Shown here: one piece after another, positions 1 to 11,760 of the stretch
Layout of the letters: each line of letters opens with the position of its first letter
How positions within the stretch are numbered: position 1 is the stretch's first letter
From: Zantedeschia hybrid cultivar
Lineage: Eukaryota; Streptophyta; Magnoliopsida; Alismatales; Araceae
DNA: 64,000 bases
Assembly (NCBI GenBank): GCA_030544215.1
Contig: JARZZO010000001.1
Location: forward strand, 66,614,456 to 66,678,455
Reading direction: 5' to 3'
The notes under the pieces: model-generated
The model's input: only the letters and a program-made list of their open reading frames with translations
Told to the model about the DNA's origin: nothing
Database searches by the model: none
Program-made: the position numbers and the translations under genes

Positions 1-820
1 AAAAGATGTATCTTTCTATTTCAGGTATTTCAGGTGTGGAGTGAGTTGAATGTGGTGAGCTGGTATGTGGTTTCCTCATCTAGTCATTGCTCTTAAAAGA
101 TCTTCTTTCAGGCTTTTTAAGTTGGGGGGTGGGAGGGCTCAGCTATTAAAACATAGTTTGCTCTTTTTAGACCAAGGTGAAGACCTCATTTGATTATATT
201 AACAAAATATATATCTTCCCGTTTTTGAGGTGTGGTGTGGAGTGAGCTGGTTTGCTAAAGAGAGCATGGGAAGGGATAATCAGTGTGCGAGAAGTTTTCA
301 TAGGTAGTAGATGAAGATGAAGCTGGTGTTGTAGGCCAACTGTGCCAAGCTCCATTTCCTATGGCAAAACATTGTCATCTATAGAAGTCATGCTTCTTTG
401 CCGCACAGTGACCGCTTGAAAAGCGAGTGCATGATGTGGCAAGTGGCACATCAGGGTTGGACTGGGCATTTGTATGGGAAAGTAAAACATGCTCAAATCC
501 ATTGTTCCAACCCGCCCTGCTCAACACAAACACTCTTTTGTCTGTTTTCATTCTTGCCCACCTCCTAATTTTCATTTGCCGTAACTGTTACATGACAAAA
601 GGGAGGTTGATCTCAGTCTGACAGCCAACTGGAAAGCCCCAAGTCTCTCAAACTTGGCCAAGTCCCATGCCACCCACACCTGACGATGATGACAACGACA
701 ACCATGATCATAATACATCCTGATCTCAGTTCACATTTTGATATTAAACCGTCCGTCAAATGATTGGACAATTGTATGACATAACCGGTGACAGTCTATT
801 AATGTTGGGGACTAAGTATG

Positions 821-1174
821 TCAACTTCTGGATCTTCTTTTAGAAGGTGACAAAAGTCACAATTCCATTGATGAAGACAAAGAAAGGTACAAAAGAAGCC
901 CAGGAAGATACCCCAGAAGGGGACAGACCCCTATCCAGTCCCCGGGTAGACACAAAACAAAGTTACAAATAGTCCGTTTTATCAAGAAAATAAATCAGGA
1001 AGCAAAAAAAACATCAAGTGAACATAATTCTCCAAAGTCTAGCCCTCTCCATAAGAATGGAGGCTATGGAGCTACCATCGTTAAGGATATCTGCAGCACT
1101 TCCCCATTCTTCCACCCATCTAACTGTTCTATTCTTCCACCCATCGTTAAGGATATCATCAACTTCTGGATCTT
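821..1174 (-). mobile_element. 5'-truncated LINE 3' fragment with 16-bp target-site duplication
   Basis: A 16-bp direct repeat (TCAACTTCTGGATCTT) lies at 821-836 and again at 1159-1174. Between them is about 320 bp. Read on the minus strand it ends in a LINE-like 3' tail (ctttgtcttcatcaatggaa, then a short A-rich end at 837-841). The insert also repeats a 17-bp piece internally (about 1075 and 1141). This is the structure of a 5'-truncated LINE copy inserted by target-primed reverse transcription. It lies in a UGE intron, antisense to the gene. Confidence 0.65.
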
Positions 1175-2177
1175 ACATATGGACAATTCCTCAATATCTT
1201 GTTCATTTGCAAAAAAATATTTTATTTGTGCATACACACTGGGAGGGGTTGAGGGAGGGAGAGTGGGCCAAAAATGGCCTTTGTTGGTGTGAGCTTGGCC
1301 AGGCGACAATTGAAATTAATAGAAGTAAGGGTTGGTCATCAACTAGCCAAATGTCTGAGTTGGACTGCATTCTGGGCCGGTCTTGATTTGCCATCCTTTA
1401 GGTGTAAAGCTATAAACTCTAGACATTTTCTATAGATCTATACTTTTCTGAGGGCTATCATTCTTATGGGGTCTGATTAGGGTCTGCCTGCTGTGGATTC
1501 GTCCATTGGCAGCAGACTCTAACCTTGGCTATCTGATTAGATCATATGACGGTTCAAAAATGGAGTCTCCACAGACAACTAAGGTGATTGGGCACAATCT
1601 GATTGTGCCAAGGTGCAATTGGATGTCACTTCTGGATGCTGCATGCGCTGCTTTAAAATGGGGCATCTTCTGCCTATGCAAAAGCATGTGCATTCTTTCT
1701 TTTCTTTTTTCCTTTTGAAAGAACATCTGGTTCTCTGTTCTAGATTGGATGCCAGGGGTTAGAGACCACTGCCAGAGGATGAATCTGTGGTAGCAGACTC
1801 CAACCATCCTCCTTCGTATCTATCTCCTTTTAAAAGGAACATTGTTCTTACTATTATTTGAGCAGTGTTGTTTATTTTTTCATGACCTTCTTTTTTTGTT
1901 AACCTTATAAACCTTGTGCTCTAAATATTAAAATCATTTTCTGTTGATTTCCATATCATAGGTAGTACTTGTTTTGATAATTTGATGGCATATCCTTGTA
2001 TGTCACAAATACTCTCTAAATTATATCTTTTTGCTGAAAGTGCATATCTTTGTTGTGATTTTCCAAGCCAAACTCGGTCACTGAAATGGATAATTAATGT
2101 GGGAAAATAAGCATTTGATGGTGACATTTTGCCATATGCTTTCAGCATTAGTAACTTGTGCATGTTATTTTCCTCAG

Positions 2178-5100
2178 GTGAGGGATTACATTCATGTTGT
2201 TGATTTGTCGGATGGACATATTGCTGCCTTGCAGAAGCTACTTGATGGCTCTAACACAGGTGCATACTCTTAAATGATTTATAATTTTTTGATGTATGTA
2301 CATTGATGAGATGGAACTCATCCTTCTTTTGGATAACCTTGCATCATAAAACTTACTTATCTGTGGTCCTTGGCTATGTTAGACATACTTAATAGTGAAT
2401 CGGGATTTATGAGTATGGATCCAAATCCATTAGTTGTTGCTATTCCCATGCAACCCTGTTGGAAATTAATTAAGAGAAATGCTGCAGTAGCTTGTCTCCA
2501 ATGGTTTTATTTTGCATGTAAAATAGAGAAATTCACATGTGCCTATTCCTACATGATAAATGAGGACTATGTCCTACATGGTAAATGATGAATTACCTCT
2601 TGACATATTCGTACAGTTCATTTATGTTTTGATGCCCGCATTTTCGTTTGCATTTCAATGATATGTCAAGCTGCTGTTGATCCTGGTGTCTATGAAATTC
2701 AGACAGTAGTTCTTTTGGTTAATTTCTTAAGTATCCAGTGAGATTGCCAAAGCATTTTTGCATGTGTTCTTGGAAAGAGGAAATTTGTATCTCACTTTGA
2801 CTATAGAAAATTTATGGAATTTATGCTCTTCTTTTCTCAAAGCATTTTATCATACAAAACTGTGCAATATGGCTGGTTTCTTTCTGCATACCCTGGTTTG
2901 GACCAACATGTTTGCCTTTTCTTTCAATCTCAACCTAAAAAGACAGTATGTCGTGCATGTAAGTATTCAACCTGTATCCTATTTTTCAGGATATAATCCT
3001 CAGAACCCCCTGTTGGAACATAGACAATAGTTTTACACTAAATATCTCAGATACATTCCTTTTACCATTGATATTTATTTGATCAAATATTTAGCTTTGT
3101 TCAAGGAAATGGATTACATGTCATCCTCCAATTTCACAAATAGTTGGTTCATTTCATGTGGAGTGGATGTCTGAATTAAAAGAATATTGCATTAGTCATG
3201 TCTTGAGATGAAAATATAGCACTTCTAAGGGAAAAAAAGGATGCTTAGCTTATTTAGGATAGACCTCCTCTAGTTGTCGTGTTAGAAAAATGTCCTCAAA
3301 AATGTAAATTAGGATTTCACCCCTGTAGTTATGATATCCGGTGAATATCCTGAAAATTGTAAAATCTTGTAAAAACTTCCTTTCAGCACAAACAATTTGA
3401 GGGCAAGGTAGGAAGAATTGGAGATCGGGCACGGATCGGCACAGTCCAAATTGATCAGGTTGGTCGATCCGATCCTATCTGGACTGATCCTGGGCCAATC
3501 CGGACTGGTCCCCCATTTAGTTTTTAAATTATTAGAAAACAATTGGTCCGATCCCATTCCAATCTGGACCCGGTCCAATCCTGGACCGATCCCGACCAAT
3601 CCCGGCTGATCCCGGCCCAAACCAGTGGATCGGGGCAGGGACCGGATCGGTTCGGGTCAAAGACCTGTGCCGATCCTGCCTTCCTTGTTTGAGGGAGCTT
3701 TTACAAAATTTGGCCTGTTTTTGGGAGTTTTAGCTGATGCCGTGATTATATCAGTGAGCTCCTGGCTTACCTTTGTTGAAAGTAGCTTTTCTAATTCATG
3801 AAGACTATCAGGTTCCTTTTCAGTAAAATCTTTTGAAAATGATCTCATGGATGAACAGTTAAGAATCTTTGTTCTTTCAATTTGATGTTTTCAGATAAAG
3901 TCAGTCTGAAGGTTGGGCATTGAATAAAATATTTCAGATAATAGGACACACCTGTTGTCAATTCTTTAGAGAAGGACAATGTCTGAATTATTCGGGAGAT
4001 TGTGTATCATTTTATTGTCGTTTTTACTGAAACTGCTAATGTTTATCTTCTGCTTCTCTAGAAGGCTAGAATTTGCTTTTATGTGAGTTTCATTATTCAA
4101 GCAACTTGCCTTTAATCAGTACTTGTCTGTTTCTGTATGCATCTCTGACTCTAAGAACAGTTCCTTAATCTAACATGAGTTATCTGCACAATACAGGCTG
4201 TGAAGTTTATAATTTGGGAACTGGAAAGGGAATGTCAGTATTGGAGATGGTCTCAGCTTTTGAGAAGGCCTCTGGGAAGGTGATTAATTTCTAGATATCT
4301 GATGTTTCATAAGGGGGAGACTTGGTGCAATTGTAAGGTTGCTCCATTATGATCTGAAGGTCACGGGTTCAAAACCGGAAACAACCTTTTTGTAAAGAGA
4401 CAAAGATAAAACTGACTACAATTGACCCGCCCTTCCTGCGGTGGTGGGAGCCTTATGACACTGCGTCGCTCTTTTGTGGGTCATGTTTCATCTTCTAGGG
4501 ACCACATTCTTATTGACAAAATTGTACCTATATTGTGAAGCTTGCTATGTGCATACCTTTGTATGTATACGGATTATAGACACTTCATCAACACAGCCAA
4601 TCCCTTGTAAGATAGTGACTGCAACACTGGGTTAATGTTGCCATGACCACAGTTTTACAATCTCACATGCACTCCAAACTCCCGAGTTCTTGTTCACATG
4701 TCATTTTGTCAAAGCCTAATGGACCTGCAAGGGACGTGCCAGAATAGCTCTGGGGTGGAAAGGGATAAGCTATGACGGTATTTATTACATAATGGCCTGC
4801 ACCTATTGAGGTTAATCGGTTGTTGGATGTTCTAATGATGCACTGAGAGTTGTGGAAACTTATGTACATGGTTTTGTTTAGTAAACTTCCATGCAGTATT
4901 TGACATATGGAACTCTGTAAGTGCAATTAGTTATGGCTGTCTGATATCTGCATTTCTCTCACAGACTGTGTTTTCTCTCAGAAAATTCCTCTCATCTTTG
5001 CTGGACGTCGACCTGGTGATGCTGAAATTATTTATGCATCAACCGCCAAAGCAGAGAGGGAGCTAAATTGGAAGTATGTGCAAGGCAACATGCTATCATG

Positions 5101-7683
5101 ATATTTTGTTTATATTGATATTCGTAATCATCCTGTTCTTTGCTATCTGTTCCTGCAATTGCAATAATATTTTCTTGTTGATTGATTTAGGGTTTGTTTC
5201 ATCATCATCATCATCGTCATCATCTTCAGAACCTTATTTGGGGTCAGCTACTGATTCTTGCCACACTATTTTAATCTATCTAACACCAGACTTTGTAGTT
5301 AAACTGGGGAAGGTCAAGTCCTTTCTTAATGCATCCAACCATCTCATTTTACGCCTTCTTGAGTTCTCTTCCCCTCCACTTGGATCTGATTGCACCTTCT
5401 AACAGGTGCCAAACGTAGGTATCACTGCACAGGATCAAACCATCTGAGTCTATTTTCCTCGAACTTAGTGTCAATAGGAGATACACCTAAATCCCCAAGA
5501 ATGTGTCCATTTTGAATCTCATCCTTTAGTAGATCTTACAAACTAACTTCTCTTTGAACTTCATGGGGGACCTATCGATCATAGAGGACTTAGATGCACT
5601 TTTCCAATTTGATCAACTTGCCTTACCCCCATGTATGTCATCCTCCTGGATCCTTCTATTCTCTTAATAGTAGACCTACATATTAGAAGTTACTACTTTT
5701 AAAAATTATTTGACCGTCAATCACCACTACATCCTTTTGGTCTACCCGCATATTATTGAAATTACATTCCATATATTCTGACTTAGTTCGACTAACTCAG
5801 AAACTTTTAGAGTCTAATGCATCCCTCCACCTCCTAACTTATCATTTAAACCCTCTGCATTCTCGTCAGTTAAAATAATATCATGTACAAGTAACATATA
5901 CCAAGGATACCATTATGTAATTGTTTTTGGCAATTCATCAATAATTGAAGTAGACCATCTTTCTGATCATGAAATAATAGGAAATTCAAACTTCTCTCCA
6001 ATGATACTTCTCACAATAGTAAATGCTTCCTATATATATCCTTAATCATATCCGTGTGTCCTCTAGATAATCCTTTCTTCTTTAGAATCCACCAAGTTAG
6101 CTCTTTTCGCACTTGATCATATGCCTTCTCTAGATCGACAAAAATCAATCGATTGCCTTACTAAGAAGAAACTTTTGTAGATTACTTGGCATGAAGGTAA
6201 ATTGATTTACAGAAGCACTGGTCACAAGTTCAAGACACTTCTCTATTACTCTCCTGAAGCTCATAGTGCTATTTATAGTTTAATACCATAGTGCTATCAT
6301 AATTGTGTTTATCCCCTTTGTTATTAAAGAAAAGAACCACAACACTTTTTCTTAATCATCTGGTATTCTTATCACTCAAAATCTTATTAAAAAGTCTAGT
6401 CAGCCACTTAATATCAATGTCACGTATGCTTTTGTAAGCTTCAATGGGCATGTCATTTTATCCAAGGGCCATAACCACCTTCATCCTTTTTAAAGCATCC
6501 TCAAGTTTTGAAGCTTTAAGCATGGAAAATATTGAACTTTCAAAAAAAATCCATGGAAAATATTGATGATTATTTGATCTTATTGGTTAATTAGTTATCT
6601 CAAAGGATAGACTTCTAAAGTGCTGACCATTTAACCATTGCTTAAAATAAGTAACTACCTCTCTTAATCTAAAAATACTTAACTAGTAACTCTTTGGCCC
6701 TCACTTTTGATACATGTAACATGATCTAATTCATTACTCTTTTTTTCCTTAGTTTAACAAGTTTAAATGTCTTTTCACCCCCTCTTGAGTTCCTAGAGTT
6801 TTTAACAAGTTTAAATATATCATTTTCACACTGTTGAGTTCCTAGTTATGATATAAATTTACGAAGTCCTGGAGGGTACAGGAACCACAGTCCACATTTT
6901 CTGGTACCGAACAAGACGCTCGACTACTGCCTTTGCGGCACCTGGACCACCTGTGTACCTGGAAGTATGAGTTTGCTGTGTTTCTCTGTGGCCTACTTGA
7001 CCAGTGTTGTGAGGTCAACAGTAGGGCTTGACACCTAGGTCTCATGGGTTTCTGGAAATTCAAAATTTACAGCCACTCCAGGAAGAAAAAAAGGATTGGC
7101 AATTCCATGCCTCACTTGATCTAGGAGACCCTCTCTCTCCCCCCTTCTTTCTTTGTTCTCTGATCCAGCTATTTGAGAGTTGTTTTTTCTCCATCACAAG
7201 ATAACAAACAAGTGAATACTTTGGAAAAATGGTTTTCTTATGTACCAAATGATGAACTAGGTTCTTGCTTTGTAAATAAAATGTATTCCTTGAAATGTTC
7301 CCCCCCCTTTCTGAGTACTTTTTATGCCCAAGCAAATGGACCCAAGATAATTGCCTTTGTTTCCTTGTCTACTTTTCTTGCATATAATATTTCCCTCTTG
7401 TATATCTGCATGCAACAATAAATTTACTGATATTGTCCGTTTTCCATGCCGATTCCTCTGATATATTTAGTAAGCCTAGAACCAACATTTTGTATTTATT
7501 AAATTCTTTTGCATTTGTTTTTACTCAATATGCGCATGCATGAAGATTTGTGATTTTCAAACTGAGTTGGCATTTTCCTTCTTTCATAGAGCAAAGTATG
7601 GCATAGATGAAATATGCCGGGATCTTTGGAACTGGGCAAGCAAAAATCCATGGGGCTATGGATCACCTGATTCTGCCAATTAA
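2178..7683 (+). CDS. UGE: UDP-glucose 4-epimerase, C-terminal four exons (5' part outside window)
   Basis: The enzyme interconverts UDP-glucose and UDP-galactose in the cytosol (SDR-family epimerase, NAD cofactor) and feeds cell-wall and galactolipid synthesis. Exons inferred from frame and GT-AG sites are 2178-2259 (starts VRDYIHVVDLSDGH), 4197-4279 (CEVYNLGTGKGMSVLEM), 4982-5073 (KIPLIFAGRRPGDAEIIYAS) and 7590-7683 (AKYGIDEICRDLWNW, ending SPDSAN then TAA). Phases agree across all three junctions and give 116 residues, about one third of the usual roughly 350. These are the conserved C-terminal blocks of plant UGEs, including the RPGD substrate-pocket segment. No earlier exon was found in 1-2177, which behaves as intron. 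The introns carry a LINE tail, an Au SINE and a reversed RTE LINE, none of which disturbs a splice site. The isoform cannot be assigned from this part. Confidence 0.93.
3420..3680. repeat. Degenerate GATC-rich repeat island
   Basis: About 260 bp in the UGE intron is built from variants of ggaccgatcc / ccggatcgg, with GATC recurring many times on both strands in an otherwise AT-rich intron. The units are too diverged and irregularly spaced for a clean tandem array. It resembles the cryptic ggttcgg-type simple repeats seen in plant intergenic DNA. Its open frames are by-products of the repeat. Confidence 0.5.
4311..4482 (+). mobile_element. Au-type SINE with perfect 9-bp target-site duplication
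   Basis: The tRNA-derived head shows an A box (acttggtgcaattgtaaggt) and a B box (ggtcacgggttcaaaacc). The body follows the Au family order: gttgctccatt, then acaattgacccgcccttcc, then ggtgggagcctta, ending cgctctttt. The 9-bp repeat ATGTTTCAT flanks it exactly, at 4302-4310 and 4483-4491. The length of 172 bp is close to the family's roughly 180 bp. It sits in the UGE intron in the sense orientation and is presumably spliced out. Confidence 0.85.
5198..6530 (-). mobile_element. RTE-type LINE fragment (reverse transcriptase part), decayed
   Basis: Read on the minus strand, reverse-transcriptase blocks typical of plant RTE elements appear in order. They are DALKRMKVVMALG with DMPIEAYKS (near 6420-6510), NNKGDKHNYDSTM (near 6270-6330), FVDLEKAYDQVRKEL (near 6090-6160), and WYMLLVHDIILTDENAEGLN (near 5840-5910). 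It ends in a (ATG)n/(TCA)n tail at 5200-5226. Several stops and frameshifts are present. The catalytic F/YADD box reads LVHD, so the copy is dead. It lies antisense within the last UGE intron. Confidence 0.8.
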
Positions 7684-7999
7684 GGCATTCTTAGGAGAAA
7701 CATTCTTAACGTCCTGCCTGTTAATAGCTCTGGAATAATCAGCTTGGAAGTTCAGAGATAGATGATTTGTCTCTTCATTTTGTGATCTTTTATCACAACC
7801 AAAGATTTCAATACTATGTAGCTGTCAACAATTCTTTATTCAGAGTTGTATTATACCCGTCAAATGTTGTTTTCTTCCAACTTTCTCATCACAAGAATGT
7901 TACAGCAGTCTCTACGTCCTGTTTGTATAGATTTATTGTTAAGTGATGGGTCTTGTATCCTAGAAGCGTTCAGAAAAATCGAAGATAATTATTTCATTT

Positions 8000-9430
8000 T
8001 TTGAGATGATATTCGTGTTGACAAGTTCTTCAATATTTTTGCAATGAGATTCTTGTGGACATTATACTGTTATCCCTTTGGCTACATGAGGAAGAGCTAT
8101 CTAAACCTAGTGAGTACAGTTCAATTTTAGTAATTGAATGCGTAGGGTTGAAATCCTTGTGCCCCCCCCCCCCCCCCCCCCCCAGTCTAAGCATTCACTG
8201 CTGCCTGTTTAGTCTATTTCTAAAACTATAACAACTACTGAATAATGGAGGACCTGTATCTCTTTTTTGTGTGATTTTAGTTTTCAGATCAACCTACTGA
8301 AAAAGAAACTGAGGGTTTTAAAATTGACTAATTTTATAATCAGATATTTTATTTTCACCTTGGCAATATCAAAACTAATCTTTTTCAGTATTTTACGCCT
8401 AACTCAGATGCCCCCTCAAATTAAAGAACTTGTGTGTTTAGACTGGAAAGGAGTCGGCCTAAAAATACTCTTAAAACGCTAGATCAGGCTGTCATGTCCA
8501 CAGCCTAGCTCGATGGTCCGTCCCATGCAAGCCAAACACCAGTGGATGAGGAAAAGAATGCTACTTTAACATTTTTTTATTTTACTTTTAAATAATGTGC
8601 ATATATGCATAGTATAATTTAGCAAAATTATGTTCATTACGCTGTGGATCTTCAATGATACTTGTTCTTTGGTCTGTCTGACCTGGCCCGGGTTCATATT
8701 CTTTTATTATGATCATCAAACACCATCGTCACTTCGAACTTAGGTTGAGCTATACCTCAGTTACATTTTTTTTTCTGTTAATTCAAGTTACGACTAAACC
8801 AACATGAGCAAATCTACGCGAGCCCATCAACTCAATGCAACCTGCCTCAAATTTTTTTGCTTCTACCTTTTTGGCATTTGCTTGAAAGTACTTTGAACTG
8901 CTACAAATTTCAGGTCAAGTATTTCCTTTTTCTGAGGATGTTAGAAGATCTTAGAAGCCATTTATACAATTTTTCAGTTGTTTGTTCTTTTTGACTTTTC
9001 AAATTAAAAATTTTGAAATTGAGAGAAATAAAATTAGTTAAAAAATTTATAATTTTAACAAATAACCCCATAAATAATCTCATATATGAAAAAAAAACTT
9101 GTGTATTATTTTATATATGAAAAATTCAAATTTATTTTTATTGAAAAAATTACTAAACTTTTCTTATGATATATAATGATTATATAAGATTTTTTTTTTT
9201 GACATATACATATTTTACTAGGATTTTTCTGTATGTAAGGTCCCATAATTGATTATTGAGTTTTAATTGTTACATCACCACCAGTGCAATAAGGATGAGG
9301 TGGACTGAACCCCTTAATGAGGTTTTGTCATCTAGTAGTGTATGAGAGTTGTCTTCACTATTAAATGTGCATCAACATCATCTACTCATCAACACATGTA
9401 GAAGGGTCAATGAAAAAAATGACCTTGCAA
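8000..9430. other. Intergenic, no gene seen; C22 tract
   Basis: AT-rich sequence downstream of UGE. The only distinct feature is a run of 22 C at 8162-8183. Open frames here are short and unlike any family I know. Confidence 0.5.
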
Positions 9431-9431
9431 A

Positions 9432-9558
9432 CTGCCTTTTAAGAATATGGACCGTGCATTTGAGAGCATGATCAAAATCTCTACAACATGATCATATATG
9501 TGGAAATCTCGATCATGCTCTCAGAGAGTATAGTCTATACTCTTGAAAAGTAGTTTAA
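9432..9558. repeat. Foldback hairpin repeat
   Basis: Two arms of roughly 45-50 bp are inverted. The left contains gagagcatgatcaaaatctc and the right contains gaaatctcgatcatgctctc, so the segment could form a long imperfect hairpin with a short loop near 9490. It is probably a small foldback MITE. No coding content. Confidence 0.6.
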
Positions 9559-9569
9559 TAGGTATCTTC

Positions 9570-9815
9570 TTTTTTATGTACGTTTTAACACTTGAGAACA
9601 TAGTGCATTTACAAGTAAGTCTTTCTAGTTCAACTATTTATTTTATTAAGTCTTTACAATCTCCCATGAATTAGTGCAAGACCCCAAAATCTTACAAAAA
9701 AGTCTTGAGAGTGTTACAAAAAAGTTCCTACAAAGGGTTTTTTGGTAAGAAAATTATAATTGTGAGAGACTATTTGTAAATAGTTGAATTAGGGGGAGTT
9801 CTTGTAACATCAAAA
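9570..9815. repeat. Dispersed repeat, copy A (copy B at 48260-48480)
   Basis: It shares ordered blocks with a segment near 48260-48480: a stretch like caatctcccatgaattagtgcaag, then cacaaaa/ttacaaaa spacing and a tail with ttcgtaaat/ttgtaaatagttg. Same orientation, well diverged. Class unknown. Confidence 0.45.
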
Positions 9816-9902
9816 GTTTTTGAAGGATGAAAATTAATTTATCTCTTTTTTTCCTTTTCAAGTGAGCTGATACCCAACTTGAGTAATAGCATTGAGGGGG
9901 CC

Positions 9903-10217
9903 AACTGCACTGAGTGCAATGGGTAAATAAAAAAAATTATTTTTTGAAAATTTTTAAGTGTCTCCGAGGTGTCCTGTATGTTTGTACAGACTAATCTCCG
10001 ATCGAATGATCTTAAAAAAAATTTAAGAAATAAAAAATCGAACCCCAATGAATAATAAATACCCTTAACGGCTGAACCCAATAACAATTTTTTATTTTTC
10101 AGATTATTTTGAATCGTACAATTAGAGATCAGTACGTATGGACATTAAGATATCTCGAGACTAACCTAAAATTTTAATTTTTCTTTTTTATTTTATTTAC
10201 TTACTGCACTATTCATG
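9903..10217. repeat. MITE-like element, family with core atctccgatcg, copy 1
   Basis: The left end (tgcactgagtgcaatgggtaaat, A/T-rich) is inverted at the right end (tttacttactgca). The interior contains ctaatctccgatcgaatgat and a run ending aaaaaatcgaacccc. The same interior recurs at 15450-15720 and 47143-47320. It is non-coding and lies upstream of the PPR gene. Confidence 0.55.
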
Positions 10218-10400
10218 CAAGTTTAACGAGGAAGACAGTCTCAGTGCAGATGACAAAACTTTACCGAAGGCTTAATCTATCTCACATTCTTGCTGCACCG
10301 GCGCCAGTGCAATAAGTAAAAACTTTGATCATGTGCAAAAATAACCCACCTTTCTATATGATCTCCCTTTCCGCCTCCGTCTTCCCCGGCAACCCACACC

Positions 10401-11612
10401 ATGATCTGGATTCCCCTCGCCGGAGCAACTCTTCGTTCCCTCCTCGCCGCCACCATCACCATCCAAACCACCTCCAAGACCCTAACCCTAGCCCCCCTCC
10501 TCCTCTCTCACCACCTCTCCACCCTTCCCCCCCACTCCCCCGACCCTAGAAGGCGCCGCAAACCCCGCCGCCCTCCACCTCCTCCTCCTCCCGACCCCTC
10601 CCTCCTCGATGCCTGCGTCGCCCAGCTCCCCCCGCGCTTCTCCCCCTCCGACCTCGCCCGCCTCCTCCGCCTCCAGCGCGACCCCGCCCTCTGCCTCCGC
10701 CTCTTCCACTGGGCCTCCCACATCCCCCGCTTCCGCCACGACGCCTCCACCTTCCTCGCCGCCATCCAGAAGCTCGGCGTCGCCCGCATGTACGAGGAGA
10801 TGGACGCCGTCGCCGCCCAGGCCTTCGCCTCCCCTGCCGCCCCCTCCGAGGTCCTCTTCAACACCGCCATCTACTTCTACGCCGAGGCCCGCATGCTCTC
10901 CAAGGCCGTCAATACCTACAAGCGCATGCGCGACTCCCCCGCCGCCGCCGCCTGCCGCCCCACCCTCCGCACCTACAACCTCCTCTTCGCGGCGCTGCTG
11001 GGGAGAAAGGCCAACTCCTACATCAACCATCTGTACATGGACACCATCCGGTGCCTGTTCCGGCAGATGGTGGAGGCCGGGATCGAGCCCGACGTGTTCG
11101 TCCTCAACGCCATGATCAAGGGCTACGTGCTTTCCCTCCACCTCAACGACGCCCTCAGGGTGTTCCACCAGATGGGCGTGGTGTACAGGTGCGTCCCCAA
11201 CGAGCACTCCTACAATTATCTGGTTCATGGGCTGTGCGCGCAGGGGCGCACCAACAATGCCAAGCAGCTGTACGCGGAGATGAACGAGAAGGGGTTTGTT
11301 CCCAGCGAGAAGGCGTATAATTCGCTTGTTTGTGCGCTGGCGATGGCGGGGGAGGTCGAGGAGGCGGTGGGGATCCTCTGGGAGATGGGGAAGAGGAGGA
11401 AAGTTGGCGACTTTATCACGTACAGGACGGTGGTGGAGGAAATGTGCAGGCAGGGGAAGGTGGGGGAGGCGATGGGGCTGTTGAGGGAGTTGCAGGAGAG
11501 AGATCTTGTGGATGGGAGGAGCTATAGGGAGCTTGTGTATGGGATCCAGGATGATTATGGCGGTGAGGGCCGCAATTTGGTTCGAAGAAGCATATTTAAA
11601 GAACGTGAATGA
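10401..11612 (+). CDS. P-class pentatricopeptide repeat protein, probably organelle-targeted
   Basis: Intronless ORF of 403 codons. Proteins of this class bind organelle transcripts and act in processing, stability or translation. Residues 1-45 are rich in hydroxylated and basic residues with few acids, as in a mitochondrial or plastid presequence. A proline/arginine-rich linker follows (about 48-66). Roughly six degenerate 35-residue repeats run from about 150 to 375, with helical-pair signatures such as YNLLFAALLGRKANSYINHL, VFVLNAMIKGYVLSLHLNDA, YNYLVHGLCAQGRTNNAKQL and KAYNSLVCALAMAGEVEEAV. There is no E, DYW or SMR tail. From memory it resembles the protein family of Arabidopsis At3g25210, which I cannot check. 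The first half is extremely GC-rich with C-ending codons, and the bias fades toward the 3' end. The start is the first ATG of the open frame, and in-frame sequence before it looks non-coding. Confidence 0.88.
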   Translation: MIWIPLAGATLRSLLAATITIQTTSKTLTLAPLLLSHHLSTLPPHSPDPRRRRKPRRPPPPPPPDPSLLDACVAQLPPRFSPSDLARLLRLQRDPALCLRLFHWASHIPRFRHDASTFLAAIQKLGVARMYEEMDAVAAQAFASPAAPSEVLFNTAIYFYAEARMLSKAVNTYKRMRDSPAAAACRPTLRTYNLLFAALLGRKANSYINHLYMDTIRCLFRQMVEAGIEPDVFVLNAMIKGYVLSLHLNDALRVFHQMGVVYRCVPNEHSYNYLVHGLCAQGRTNNAKQLYAEMNEKGFVPSEKAYNSLVCALAMAGEVEEAVGILWEMGKRRKVGDFITYRTVVEEMCRQGKVGEAMGLLRELQERDLVDGRSYRELVYGIQDDYGGEGRNLVRRSIFKERE

Positions 11613-11760
11613 AGGAGAAAAGTTTTGATGCAAAGAAAGCTTTTTGACATGGGCTTATGATCTAGCAAAGGCCTATTGAAAGGTTTGTGTGTACTTTTGG
11701 GAAAGGTGTTGAATTCAGCCATCATCTGATCACATGAGTCCGGTTTGGAAAGGATTTTTG

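Noticed and set aside
10490..10500. ccctaaccctag resembling a telomere repeat
   Set aside because: Only about two units, inside the PPR coding sequence.
10488..11633. A 381-codon antisense frame spanning the PPR gene
   Set aside because: It is the mirror of GC-rich codons, low complexity (G/V/E/H), with no domain. The sense strand has clear PPR repeats.
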